Assembly: GCA_016721435.1 (NCBI GenBank) | Contig: JADKIC010000017.1 | Coordinates: 24,775-88,774, forward strand | DNA from: Bacteroidota bacterium | GTDB lineage: Bacteria; Bacteroidota; Bacteroidia; AKYH767-A; OLB10 | Length of the DNA stretch: 64,000 nt | Direction of reading: 5' to 3' | Part shown: piece after piece, positions 1 through 10,308 of the stretch | How positions within the stretch are numbered: the stretch's first letter is position 1 | Layout: every line of letters begins with the position of its first letter | Made by a program: the position numbers and the translations under genes | Notes under the pieces: model-generated | What the model saw: the letters and a program-made list of their open reading frames with translations, nothing else | What the model was told of the DNA's origin: nothing | Database searches by the model: none

Positions 1-134
1 TTTGAAAATGGGTTGCTCTCGCAGCGGGAGATACAGGTTTGACAAGAGATTGTAAAAGATGTTTGGACGTTCGCAAAGTAGCGGCGACACAGCATGACTA
101 AATTGTGATTAGGACGAAATCGTGAAAGAAATAA

Positions 135-171
135 ACGCTGCGGTCGCGATGATGAGTGGCGACCGCAGCGT
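135..171 (-). terminator. Rho-independent terminator of the OsmC-family gene
   Basis: A perfect 13-bp stem (135-147 with 159-171, GC-rich) with an 11-nt loop lies just past the stop codon of the minus-strand OsmC gene. On the minus strand it is followed by a T-rich run, as expected for an intrinsic terminator. Nothing else recognisable lies between 1 and 134. Confidence 0.8.
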
Positions 172-183
172 GTTTAACAGTGC

Positions 184-603
184 TTATGCTTCGAGGGTGG
201 CGTTGAGGCCGATCTCAGCGGTAAGGGATTTGGAGATAGGGCAGGTAGATTTTGCTTCTTGTGCAGCGGCTTCAAATTGCTCAGCTGACATTCCGGCAAC
301 CTTGGCTGTGACATCGAGTTGTACGTGGGAAATTTTTCCATCTTCCAGCGTTACTTTTGCTGAAGTGTTGATCGAATCGGCTACGAACCCGGCAGCAACG
401 ATAAGGAAGCTGAGTTTCATACTATAGCAACCGGCATGTGCAGCGCCAACGAGTTCTTCAGGGTTGGTACCAACGCCTTCTGCGAAACGGGTCTCCCATG
501 AATATTGTGCATTATTTAAGACAGTGCTTTGCGTGCTGACTGTTCCTGATCCTTCCTTGCCAGTTCCTTTCCAGATGGCAGAGGCTCTTCTGATGATTTT
601 CAT
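184..603 (-). CDS. OsmC-family (organic) peroxide reductase
   Basis: Encodes a 139-aa protein of the OsmC/Ohr family, cytosolic thiol peroxidases that reduce organic hydroperoxides. The two family cysteines are visible: Cys59 in the motif HAGCYSM and Cys121 in STCPISKSL. Length and the GTNPEEL segment before the first cysteine are typical of the OsmC branch rather than Ohr. The ATG at 603 lies about 20 bases downstream of a good -7 box (624-631), which supports this start. It is transcribed alone and ends at a strong hairpin. No frameshift is seen. The substrate is inferred from the family only. Confidence 0.9.
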   Translation of the reverse strand: MKIIRRASAIWKGTGKEGSGTVSTQSTVLNNAQYSWETRFAEGVGTNPEELVGAAHAGCYSMKLSFLIVAAGFVADSINTSAKVTLEDGKISHVQLDVTAKVAGMSAEQFEAAAQEAKSTCPISKSLTAEIGLNATLEA

Positions 604-623
604 ATAGTAAATTTTTTACGGTG

Positions 624-631
624 CAAAGATA
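624..631 (-). promoter_or_regulatory. -7 promoter element of the OsmC gene
   Basis: On the minus strand the sequence reads TATCTTTG, matching the Bacteroidota sigma-A -7 consensus TAnnTTTG, about 20 bases upstream of the OsmC start codon. The remaining region up to 863 holds no recognisable gene. Confidence 0.65.
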
Positions 632-863
632 ATGAATCCGATGTTAAAATTTTCATCCCTTCACCAAATGAAATCAAATTTAGCTTCGGTTAATAATTTC
701 GTCAATAACCACTAAGGCACTTAAGGGCACTAAGAATGACATAGGAGTTATTGTAAACAAAAGATCTTAATACAGATGTTGAACCAACAGGCTTGAACGT
801 TTACAAAGTACTTGAAATAAAAAGTTGACAACTATCAGGTATGACGTTAGAATGAATCAGGTA

Positions 864-891
864 TTGAAACTGCATTTAAATGTTACATTTG
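864..891 (+). promoter_or_regulatory. Promoter of phosphoenolpyruvate synthase
   Basis: A -33 TTG (864-866) and a -7 TACATTTG (884-891) are 17 bases apart and match the Bacteroidota pattern TTG/TAnnTTTG. The start codon at 908 follows after 16 bases, so the leader is very short and carries no clear Shine-Dalgarno sequence. Confidence 0.7.
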
Positions 892-907
892 AGGAATACC
901 CATCATT

Positions 908-3288
908 ATGAAAAATAACTATACCATTCCCTTTGTAGATATCAGCTATGGCGACGTTGCAAAGGTTGGAGGAAAAAACGCATCACTGGGAGAAATGATC
1001 AGCAAGTTGAGTAATAAGGGCATTGCAATTCCGGATGGTTTTGCAACAAGCACCGATGCTTTTCGATTGTTTTTGGATGAAAATAAATTAAACGAAGAAC
1101 TTTCTCAAATTCTCAAACGATTGGACACTGCTGACTTTTCAAATTTAAACGATGTGGGCGCAGCAGCAAGAGCACTACTCACAAAAGCAACTTTACCTGA
1201 AAGTCTGAGAGCTGAAATTATTGCAGCTTACAAGAAACTATGTGATGAAAACGGAAGTGTGGTAGAAGTAGCTGTTCGCAGCAGTGCTTCCGCGGAAGAT
1301 CTCCCCACAGCAAGCTTTGCCGGACAACATGATTCTTTTTTAAATGTGAGTGGTGAAGAAGATGTGGTAAATGCGGTTCAAAAATGCTACATCTCGCTCT
1401 ATAATAACCGGGCCATTAAATACAGAATCGACAATGGCTTTGAACATGTCCATGTTGCACTATCCGCCGGCGTACAATTGATGGTACGTGCTGATTTATC
1501 CTGTGCGGGAGTTGCATTTACGCTGGAACCGGAATCAGGTTTCAGGGATGTGGTTGTCATCACCGGTGTCTGGGGATTGGGAGAAAATATTGTGCAGGGA
1601 GCAGTAACACCGGATGAATTTCATGTCTTTAAGCCTACACTTAAAATCGGAAAAAATGCGATCATCTCTAAAAAGTTGGGCAGCAAGGCGAAAACGATGA
1701 TCTATTCACAAGAGCATGAGGGGAGTAATCCTCTACGTAATATTGAAACACCGCTTGCAAAGCAAAAAGAATTTGTGCTGAACGATGATGAAATTGAAAC
1801 GATTGGCAAATGGTCGGTGATCATTGAAGAGCATTATCAATGTCCGATGGATATTGAATGGGCGAAGGATGGAAAGAGCGAAAAACTATTCATCGTACAG
1901 GCAAGACCGGAGACGGTGCATTCGCAGAAAGACCCTTTGATTATGAAGGAATATTCATTAAAAAGCAAAAGCACCGTATTGGTAAAAGGTAACGCTGTAG
2001 GTTCCGGAATTGCCAGCGGTAAAGCCTGGCTCTCTCTCTCCTGCTGATGCTCATTTATTGCAGCAAGGCGATGTGCTCGTTGACTGATATCACCAACCCC
2101 GACTGGGATCCCATTCTGAAAAAAGCAGCGGCCATCATCACCAATAAAGGAGGCCGGACAAGTCATGCGGCAATTGTTGCAAGAGAAGTTGGTGCAGTGG
2201 CTATTGTTGGAACAGGTAATGCCACCACCGTTATAAAAGACGGACAGGAAATCACCATCTCCTGCGCAGAAGGAAAAACAGGTGTCGTGTATGAAGGCAT
2301 CCTCCCCTGGGAAGAAAAAGCACTCGATTTCCGAAACATAAAGATGCCACGCACGGCTCCCATGCTCATCCTCGGCGATCCGGATAAAGCCTATCGTTTT
2401 TCCTTTTATCCCAATAAAGGCATCGGACTCATGCGACTCGAGTTCATCATCACTTCCAGCATCAGGGTTCACCCGATGGCACTCGTGAAATACGATGAGT
2501 TAAAAGATGAAAATGTAAAAAAAGAAATTGATGAAATCACTGCAGGTTACGACACAAAGACTCATTTCTTCGTTGATAAGCTGGCGCAGGCCGTAGCCAC
2601 CATAGGAGCCGCGTTTTATCCGAAAGACGTCATTGTACGCATGAGCGATTTTAAGAGTAATGAATACGCGAATCTGATCGGTGGAAAACAATTCGAGCTG
2701 AAAGAAGAAAATCCGATGATCGGTTTCAGAGGAGCATCGCGGTACTATAATGAGCGGTATAAAGAAGGATTCCGGTTAGAGTGTGAAGCGATGAAAAAAG
2801 TACGAAATGAAATGGGACTAACGAATGTCAAACTCATGATTCCTTTCTGCCGTACTGTTGAAGAAGGTAAAAAAGTAGTCGGGCTAATGGAAGAATATGG
2901 TTTGAAGCGCGGAGACGAAGGGTTAGAAATATATGTCATGGCAGAGATCCCGAGTAACGTCATCCTCGCTGAAGAATTCGCTAAAGTATTCGACGGGTTC
3001 TCCATCGGTTCCAACGACCTCACACAACTCACACTAGGACTTGACCGCGACAGCGCATTGCTCAGCGACATCTTCGACGAGAACAATCCGGCGGTAAAAT
3101 CCATGATTGCAGAAGTCATACAGAAAGCTAAAAAAGCAGGTGTAAAAATTGGTTTATGCGGCCAAGCACCAAGTGATTTTCCTGAGTTCGCCAAATTCTT
3201 AATTGATCAGGGCATTGATAGTATTTCTTTTAATCCGGATGCGTTGATTAAAGGGATTGAGAATATGTTGGAAGCGGAAAAGGTTTGA
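908..3288 (+). CDS. ppsA: Phosphoenolpyruvate synthase (two frameshifts)
   Basis: Pyruvate, water dikinase makes PEP from pyruvate and ATP for gluconeogenesis. The N-terminal PEP/pyruvate-binding (ATP-grasp) domain fills about residues 10-340. The swivelling phosphohistidine domain follows, with the catalytic-His motif GGRTSHAAIVARE near 2153-2190. The C-terminal PEP-binding barrel ends with GLCGQAPSD. The total is about 792 codons, the usual family length (E. coli about 790). The frame breaks twice: within a CTCTCTCTCT tract near 2030-2042, and at an extra G near 2082. Between them the third frame reads ADAHLLQQGDVLV, an expected family segment. An ATG at 2047 is therefore not a real start. 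A consensus error is more likely than true inactivation. It is a single gene behind its own promoter. Confidence 0.88.
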
Positions 3289-3620
3289 AGTTTAGGTTTT
3301 GGGTTCAATGTTTAAGGTTCAATTTAGTTTAAGTTCAAAGTTTAAAGTTCAAGGTTAAGGTTTACTCGCTCTAACGCAGGCGATAGCTTTCTCGTGACAT
3401 ACGAGATATCTCGGCATCGATAGCTATCGGGATTGTGATGACGAGACACTCGCTACGTGACCACGGGCGATAGCTTGTCTCGTGACATACGAGATGATCC
3501 CGTCATGCCAATAGCAATCGGCACGATAGATATCGGGATTTGTTTTGACGAGAAATGTTCAATGTTTAAGTTTGAGGGTAATAAATTTGATAATTGATTA
3601 GAGTGTTTTAATATTTCGCG
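3289..3620. repeat. Intergenic repeats downstream of ppsA
   Basis: No gene is seen here. The first part is low-complexity GTTCAA/GTTTAA sequence. It is followed by two near-identical copies of a 28-29-bp unit (3380-3407 and 3467-3495, core CTCGTGACATACGAGAT), each containing a small inverted repeat (CTCGT/ACGAG). Fragments such as GATAGCTATCGGGAT and GATAGATATCGGGAT also recur. The function is unknown; the layout resembles dispersed intergenic repeats. Confidence 0.6.
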
Positions 3621-3845
3621 TGGCAAATTCTATGCAAAATACTGTAAATCATAATTTTAAATATTTTACTACACCTTTCATTTTACTATTCTTTCTTTCT
3701 AATCCAAAAAAGTATAAAATCACCACTTCGCACTCCATTTGGGAATTTTCAGCATTATAGTATCCGGAGAGATGTCGGCATGCCTGCCTAAGCTTCTAAC
3801 GAAGGCGGGTGGCTGATCAAATCTATGAAGTGGAAATAGTAAAAA

Positions 3846-3930
3846 GGAGAGGTGTCAGAGTGGCCGATCGAGCACGCTTGGAAAGCGTGTGTACCGCAAG
3901 GTACCGAGGGTTCGAATCCCTCCCTCTCCG
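3846..3930 (+). tRNA. tRNA-Ser (anticodon GGA)
   Basis: An 85-base class II tRNA. The acceptor stem GGAGAGG pairs with CCTCTCC (3923-3929), with discriminator base G. The anticodon arm CACGC-TTGGAAA-GCGTG gives anticodon GGA. A long variable arm (GTACC-GCAA-GGTAC) is diagnostic of serine tRNA. The T arm is GAGGG-TTCGAAT-CCCTC (3906-3922). The 3' CCA is not encoded. Confidence 0.96.
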
Positions 3931-3945
3931 CAAAAACAGAGCGAG

Positions 3946-3983
3946 AAACAGAGCGAGAGCGAAGTTTCTTAGCTCTGTTTTTT
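3946..3983 (+). terminator. Terminator after tRNA-Ser
   Basis: A 9-bp inverted repeat (AAACAGAGC 3946-3954 with GCTCTGTTT 3972-3980) is followed by a T run. An overlapping alternative stem uses the GAGCGAGAGCGAAG and CTTCGCTCTCTCGCTC segments further on. The position directly behind the tRNA supports a terminator role. Confidence 0.6.
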
Positions 3984-4101
3984 CTTCGCTCTCTCGCTCT
4001 CCACCTCGCTCTCGATTTTTTAAATTATTATATGTTATAAAAAACTGATTTTATTTCTTGTTTGACTTTTACCAGAAACAACCTAGTTTTTGCCTGAATT
4101 A

Positions 4102-6523
4102 TCAATTCATTACAATCAACTTCTTTATTATTTGTTTTCCTTCTGAAAATAATTTGACTAAATATATACCATTAGGCAAGAACCTGGTTTCTATCTGAAC
4201 ACTATTCTCACCAGCAGTAGATGTTCCACTTGCCTCAATAAAAACACGACCATTTATATCTGTGATGGACAAGTCATATAGACTTTTGTTCGATATCATA
4301 GTAAACGACTGTAACTTTATCATTTGCCGGATTTGGATATAAATTAAAATAAAAAATCTTCAACAGGAATTGAACCGGCTCCGGTAAGAGTATTACCTAA
4401 CTTCAAAACGTATGGGAACCCAATATTAAACGCAATAAACATGTTACCTTGGTCATCTATTTCAAACCAGCGATTATTATTGAAAGTTTTATCAACACTC
4501 GGTGGCAAACTTTCCTCCGCAATTTTATCCAGTTAGAAGTACCGAGATATTTCCTAACTTCTACTTTTCGGGGTACTTCATTATTGAAGTATGCGACGTA
4601 AAGATTACCTGCATGGTCAATTGCTAAATTTGGATCATCAGCAGCCCCATAGCTTACTCCATAGCCTGATGAAATTCGATTCCAGTTAATACCATTAAAC
4701 TGGTGCACTATGACTGTTTGGTAGTTAAGCTGTAAATCCCAGGCAATAAATGAAATAATAGGATTGCCGAGATTGTCAAATATCATATGAGTTTGATATG
4801 CCGCCGCAGACCCTACTACTGTTGGTGGACCTATATTTGTCCAAGTGTTTCCATTCCACCTTTAACTTTCAGGCCGACCAAAAGAATTTCCGTTTCCGTT
4901 AGAATAAACTATACATATATTGCCAAGGAGTCAACAGTCAAATATTGATATTTGTTTTGCGGTGAAAAAATCAGACGATATACCCAGCTGATTCCATACG
5001 CCGCCATCCCACTCTTTACAATAGTTATACCTCCTGAAATGCTATCCGGAAATGCAATTGCGGGGTGGTTTTGGTTATTTATGGTGAGTCCAATATATTT
5101 TACTTCTCCTGCTGATAGCCCGGTACTATCACCAACATAATTCCATGTGCTTCCGTTCCATCGTTGTACACATAACTTATTGCCAATTGAAGAATCCTGA
5201 AATGCAACAATTGGAAAATCTGAAGAATCCAGAGTCATGATTAAATGACCTGCCCCGGAAGGTGAAAAACCTGCATTGCCCACATCAGTCCATATCGTAT
5301 CATTCCAATGGCGAACAGTGATTTTATTACCACGACTTAAATCAGAGTAGGCTACAAAAGGTCTTCCAGAATTATCCAATGCGATGGATCTGTATTTTGC
5401 CAGATCTTTTGATACTCCTCCATCTCCAACATAATTCCATTCTATTCCATTCCAATATTGCACACAAACCCTATTCATCTGCCCTACATCTTTATATTGA
5501 ACATAGATATTGGAGGAATCTTTAATGCCTAAATAAATTTCGATTACTGGTCCGAATGAAATACCATCTGTACCTATAACCACCCAGTTAGATCCATTCC
5601 ACCTTTTAACTGTTAACTTGTAATTTGTAAGACTATCTCTGTATGCAACTATTGGTTGATTTCTATTGTCAATTTTTATCACAAGACTAGTAGCAAAATA
5701 TTTGATCCAATGGACATACTTGCTATGGAATTCCATGATATTCCATCCCATTGCTTAAAATTTAGGTTTCCGGTCAAGTCCAGATAGGAAACCAGAGGAA
5801 GACCTGAACTATCAAGAGTCATAAAAGGATGAATATAAGGCCCCTGGTTTAGTTGTGAGCCAATCGTTTGCCAGGTACTCCCATTCCAATTTAATATATT
5901 GAGTGATTGAGTTTGATTATTTGTGACAGCCAGGTATATTTCACCTGAATGATTTCTTTCCATTGCCACGGGTACTGACCACCGGTCAAGATTTGTGGAA
6001 GGCATATTATGCCATGATATACCATCCCAACGCTTTACCACAACCGAATCAATTAAATCGTCACCCATAACAACAATTGGATTTCCCAATGAATCAAGAA
6101 CCATAAAACCTCCTCCATAAAGCTGTGAAAATGATTGCCCCCCGATAGAATCCCATGCAATTCCGTTCCATCGAAACACTTTAACTTCATGATTACTTGC
6201 ATTTAGAAGACAAGATATATAGGGCTGTCCAATACTATTTATTTTCATTGATTTAATTATGCCATTACCTCCATACTGAAAAATAGGAGCCGGAGATGTT
6301 AAGTAATTCCACTTTACCCCATCCCAGTTCCTTAAAACATGTCCATATTCGTAAGTACAAGAAATGGGAAACCATTATTGTCAATTGCCATGTTTGAGAC
6401 ACTGATCGATTTGGGGCCAATTTGAAAATCACCTCCAACCGGCATCCACGATTGTCCTTTAACTGCTAAAGTTGAAATAAATAGTAAATATAAAATAATG
6501 ACTTTAAGTTTTACGTAATTCAT
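4102..6523 (-). CDS. Secreted repeat protein with T9SS type A C-terminus (heavily frameshifted)
   Basis: The N-terminus carries a signal peptide (VIILYLLFISTLAVKGQ). The body is built of about 45-residue repeats with the theme 'RWNG..W..IG', each followed by 'D..G.P.VAY.D', which suggests a beta-propeller-like fold. The last about 70 residues (4102-4323) look like a T9SS type A sorting domain, with a segment YDLSITDINGR and the ending GIYLVKLFSEGKQIIKKLIV. The reading frame is broken at least five times (near 6339, 5700-5750, 5005, 4790-4900 and 4330-4450). This is the most damaged gene in the window, and may be an error cluster or a decaying gene. The function is unknown; it is probably a surface or secreted protein. 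Confidence 0.72.
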
Positions 6524-6924
6524 CTTGTTGTGATTAAAATTTTACACATGTAAATATACTATTTTTTTATATTCATCCTTGTAAACCTTGAGTTAATAAT
6601 TATAACTTAAAATTAGCTATAGAACATTTTCATAAACTTACCCTACCACCACTGAAAATTATTTAAATGGGCTCACAAACAAAATGCTTCATTCAAAAAT
6701 ATTTTAAAGTTTAAAAATCCAGTTGCGAGATTTGGGCATTTGATATAGCGGAATCAGATAAAGGCCATGGGTAGCGCACCCTTATTTATGTATAACTGAT
6801 CATAGGAAATCGATAAATTCATGCTATTTGATTACCTATAAATAAGTCTCATTCGCCAAATTTCATACACCCATATGCTATAATATCAAAAATCTTATTA
6901 CTTTTCCATCCTAATACACCAAAC
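6524..6924. other. Intergenic region, no gene seen
   Basis: About 400 AT-rich bases between two divergent secreted-protein genes. The only candidate signal is TACTTTTC at 6899-6906, one mismatch from the -7 consensus, 19 bases before the plus-strand start at 6925. Confidence 0.5.
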
Positions 6925-9520
6925 ATGAGCCACTTTTACAACCTACTCAAACCCTTGCTGCTTCTTATTACAGGAGTATGCTTACTATCAACTGCAGCAT
7001 TCGCACAGCCCTGTGGCGTGGAAGCGAAAATTACAATATTAGGTGGAACTGCTACTTGTGGTTATTTTGCCGATACTGCCGGTTATCAGCCCGGATGGAT
7101 CGGGTATAAATATCAATGGAAAATTAATGATAAACCACCCATTACTCAGTACTCAGTTCCTACCATAATGTACGATGAGCTGGGAGCCGGTTTTAACCGT
7201 TTACAATTGATTGTATATGGCACGAACACTACTACCGGCGACAGTTGTATCGCTGAGTACACCAACGTCTATCAGGCGACAGGCGATGCCATCTATCCGG
7301 AGTTTGATGTTAGCGTAAACGGGAATACCGTCACTTTTACCGGCACATATAAGGGAGGTCCATTCTTTGGAGCTCCTAATACTGTCATGTACGATTTCGG
7401 TGACGGCACACTATCGTCCTCCAACTCTTTTAATGAATCTCATACCTACGCCAATGCGGGATTAAAAACCGTATACCTCTACGTGCAGATGAATAATCCC
7501 ACTACAGGAGGTGTGGCTAATAGTCAGGTGGGCAGGGATATAAATGTCGGAACCGGAGCATCTAATTTAGAATTCAGTTTCATTCAAGATCAGACCATTT
7601 GTGATTCGGTGCGTGTATCAGCATCAAGTTCGCCCGCCTTCACTTTCGGATCATTCAATAAAAATTTCAGTGTTGCCGGTAATGCACCGGTGAATGGAAA
7701 TTATGTTCATGTGAATATGATAGATGTACCGGGACATGACTTTATAGGAATTGATGGAGGCGCTGCCGGCTCATCCTATGACTATACTCAATACCTGGTT
7801 AAATTAAATGATTGTACGATCATCCCCGACACCGCAAGCGGATATGTATTTGATGATTTAAATTACAATGGAATCAAAGAACCCGCCGAACCAGGAATAG
7901 CAGGTGTCACCATTTATATTTCTACATCGTGTAATGCCGAAAGTTATTCCACTGTTCAGGCCGGATATAGTACGACCACAGATACTGCCGGCTATTACTA
8001 CATTCATGTTCCACATTATGGCGTGAAGGTAACACTGGGTATGTCTACCGCTTATACGCTAACCTATCCCGGAACGAATTACTATAATGTGAATTATTCT
8101 TCCGGCACCATGCATACCGGTCATGATTTCGGATTATCCACGCTATCCGTTCATATCTGCGGACGCACTTATCTCGATGATAACAATGATAGTATTTATA
8201 ATTCCAGCGATCGTTCGTTGCCGGCGGTGATGTTGACTGCTACCAATACAATAACCGGAATTGTTTATCATAATTCTTCAGGTACAAACGGAAGCTATTG
8301 TTTTGACTTGCCTCCCGGAAATTTTGTGGTGAGACCGGTCAGTTGGCCTCTCTACAGTGCCACTTTTACCCCGGATAGTCTGATTGTATCCGGAGGAACC
8401 GGAGGCACTTATAGCAATCGCAATTTTGGATTCAGGAGTCCGGTGCCCACTGATTTTCACCTGCAGTTATTCACTGCCGATGATGCACGACCCGGCTTTG
8501 ATATGTACCTGACCTGTAGAATAAATAATACCGGTTATCTCAAAGGCAAGGGTGATCTTGTATTAAACTATGATCCACTATTGACGCCTCTAGCACTAAC
8601 CCCGCCAATGGGATCATTAATACTATTGCAAATACCATCACATGGGTCACAGATTCCATTCCTCCTGGTTTCTCCCTTCATTATAATGCTTTTTTCAATC
8701 TCCCGTCATCAACACCATTAGGAACCCTTTTGTCGAATAGCGCAACCATTACAGCAACTCCGGGAACTCTTGAATACGATCTTTCAGACAACACAAGTAG
8801 TCTACTTAAAACAGTGATAGGCTCCTTCGATCCGAACGATAAACAAGTTGCGCCCGAAGGTCTTGGGGCTACAGGAGATGTCTTACACAATACCCGTTTT
8901 GATTACCGTATCCGCTTTCAGAATACCGGTACAGCTTCTGCCATAAATATTTTCGTGATGGACACCATCGACAGCGATCTTGACCTAAACACATTTGTGA
9001 TGCACAGGGCAAGCCATACCTACGATCTGGTGATCAATGGAAACATTCTCACCTGGCGTTTCTTCAACATCAACCTGCCTGACAGCAATACCAATGAACC
9101 GTTGAGTCATGGATTCATTGAGTACAGCATCTCTCCTAAACCCGGACTTGCCGATGGCACTACCATTGAAAATGTAGCCGCTATTTACTTCGACTTCAAC
9201 CAGCCGGTGATTACCAACACTACACTGAATACGATGCAAACCTCATTGGCAGGTATTTTAGAACCAGCAGCGAATGAGGAGCTTATTGGTATATCCAAAT
9301 CCAACATCGCAAGATTTAACCATACTGCCCCGCTTCGAAATTTCAGGTTGATAGATGTATCAATAGTTGACCTTTTGGAAACATATCCAAAACTGTTTAT
9401 AAGGGAACTTACCATTCATCGTCGATCAAAGCAAACGTGAGTCCTATTGCTAAAGGAATGTATTTGTTAAGAATTCAACATCAGGGTGGCATTTCGCAGG
9501 TGAAATGGATTAAACAGTAA
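6925..9520 (+). CDS. Large secreted protein with PKD, SdrD B-like and DUF7619-like domains, T9SS type A (two frameshifts)
   Basis: A signal peptide (about residues 1-27, ending AAFAQ) is followed by several domains. A PKD-like domain has FDFGDG near residue 155. Two SdrD B-like modules have VFDDLNYNGIKEPAEPG near 305 and TYLDDNNDS near 415. A conserved module begins SFDPNDK and contains IRFQNTGTASA, LPDSNTNEPLSHGF and IYFDFNQPVITNT, resembling the domain often called DUF7619. A short T9SS sorting tail ends GMYLLRIQHQGGISQVKWIKQ. The frame breaks near 8600 and near 9380. Adding one base at each gives exactly 866 codons, which argues for sequencing error. Likely a cell-surface protein exported by T9SS. 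Confidence 0.8.
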
Positions 9521-9521
9521 A

Positions 9522-9630
9522 TACGAATTACGAAACCTTCCTAACGGCAGGCAGGGTACGAAACCAGCCTAACGGCAGGTAGGTACGAAAATTACGAAAC
9601 TTACCAAACGGCATGCAGGTACGAAATTTG
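9522..9630. repeat. Degenerate tandem repeat after the T9SS gene
   Basis: Three copies of a unit containing AACGGCAGGCAGG (9543, 9571 and 9607, with small changes), each joined to TACGAAA/ATTACGAAA. It starts directly after the stop codon at 9520. A related TACGAA-rich stretch occurs at 52198-52275. From 9631 to 9945 no gene could be recognised. Confidence 0.6.
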
Positions 9631-9945
9631 TTGCTAAGTTGGTTGGACACTTCTATACTTAACTTGTGGTAATTTTGAAATTGCCAAGGTGGTGGCACTC
9701 AGAAAGAACCTGGATTTGTTTATCAGTTCTTGACCTGCATATACATATCTCAATATTTTATAAAGGGGTTGGAACTCTATCAAACGTTATTCAAACGGTA
9801 GCTGGTTGCGTTTTTTATATCACGTTGGAAAGATTAAAATACACCCTCAGGCAAATATCTGTTTAAAAATCAACATTTGTGTTGTTTAGCAGGTTCAGTC
9901 GCTTTAAAAATAATGTTAATGTATCCTAAAAAGCACTTTTTTCGT

Positions 9946-9953
9946 TATATTTG
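9946..9953 (+). promoter_or_regulatory. -7 element of the hipBA promoter
   Basis: TATATTTG matches TAnnTTTG and lies 34 bases before the hipB start codon at 9988. Its last base is the first base of the palindrome at 9953-9968. Confidence 0.65.
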
Positions 9954-9968
9954 TATATTATAATATAC
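9953..9968. promoter_or_regulatory. Candidate HipB operator palindrome
   Basis: The 16-bp sequence GTATATTATAATATAC is a perfect palindrome placed at the expected transcription start, between the -7 box and the hipB start codon. HipB-type antitoxins are dimeric HTH proteins that repress their own operon through palindromes in this position. The role as operator is inferred from symmetry and location. Confidence 0.6.
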
Positions 9969-9987
9969 ATTAAATGGAAAAGTCAAG

Positions 9988-10308
9988 ATGCATTTACCAA
10001 AAAACCTTAGAATTCTGGAAGGCCTTGGTCAGAATATAAGACTGGCCCGACTGAGGAGAAAGATGAGTTCTGAACAGCTTTCAGAGCGGGCTGGTATTGG
10101 ACGTATGACCTTGTATAAAATTGAAATGGGCTCTCCCGTTGTTGCAATTGGTAATTATCTCCAGGTGCTTTTTATCCTGGGTTTAGAAAACGATCTGGTA
10201 CACGTTGGTGCGAATGATCCTTTGGGCAGGAAAATACAGGATGCAAAACTTATTGTAAAGCACCGTGCCCCAAAACAGAAGAAGAAAAACGATGGAGATC
10301 CGATCTGA
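9988..10308 (+). CDS. hipB: HipB-like antitoxin, helix-turn-helix regulator
   Basis: A 106-aa protein with an XRE-type helix-turn-helix at about residues 14-68 (NIRLARLRRKMSSEQLSERA, then GIGRMTLYKIEMG). It ends in a basic tail rich in Lys (KHRAPKQKKK). It precedes hipA and overlaps it by 17 bases, the standard antitoxin-first order. It is expected to bind HipA, neutralise it and repress the operon at the palindrome 20 bases upstream. An ATG at 9974 is in another frame and does not give a conserved protein. Confidence 0.88.
   Translation: MHLPKNLRILEGLGQNIRLARLRRKMSSEQLSERAGIGRMTLYKIEMGSPVVAIGNYLQVLFILGLENDLVHVGANDPLGRKIQDAKLIVKHRAPKQKKKNDGDPI

Noticed and set aside
2028..2085. Programmed frameshifting in ppsA
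   Set aside because: Two shifts in the same direction within about 40 bases and no conserved slippery signal; other genes show the same type of break, so error is simpler.
1837..2472. 211-codon minus-strand open frame
   Set aside because: It is antisense to the ppsA swivelling domain, which is conserved on the plus strand.
9660..9866. 66-codon open frame between the T9SS gene and hipB
   Set aside because: No similarity to a known protein, no promoter or start signal; I could not confirm a transposase remnant either.
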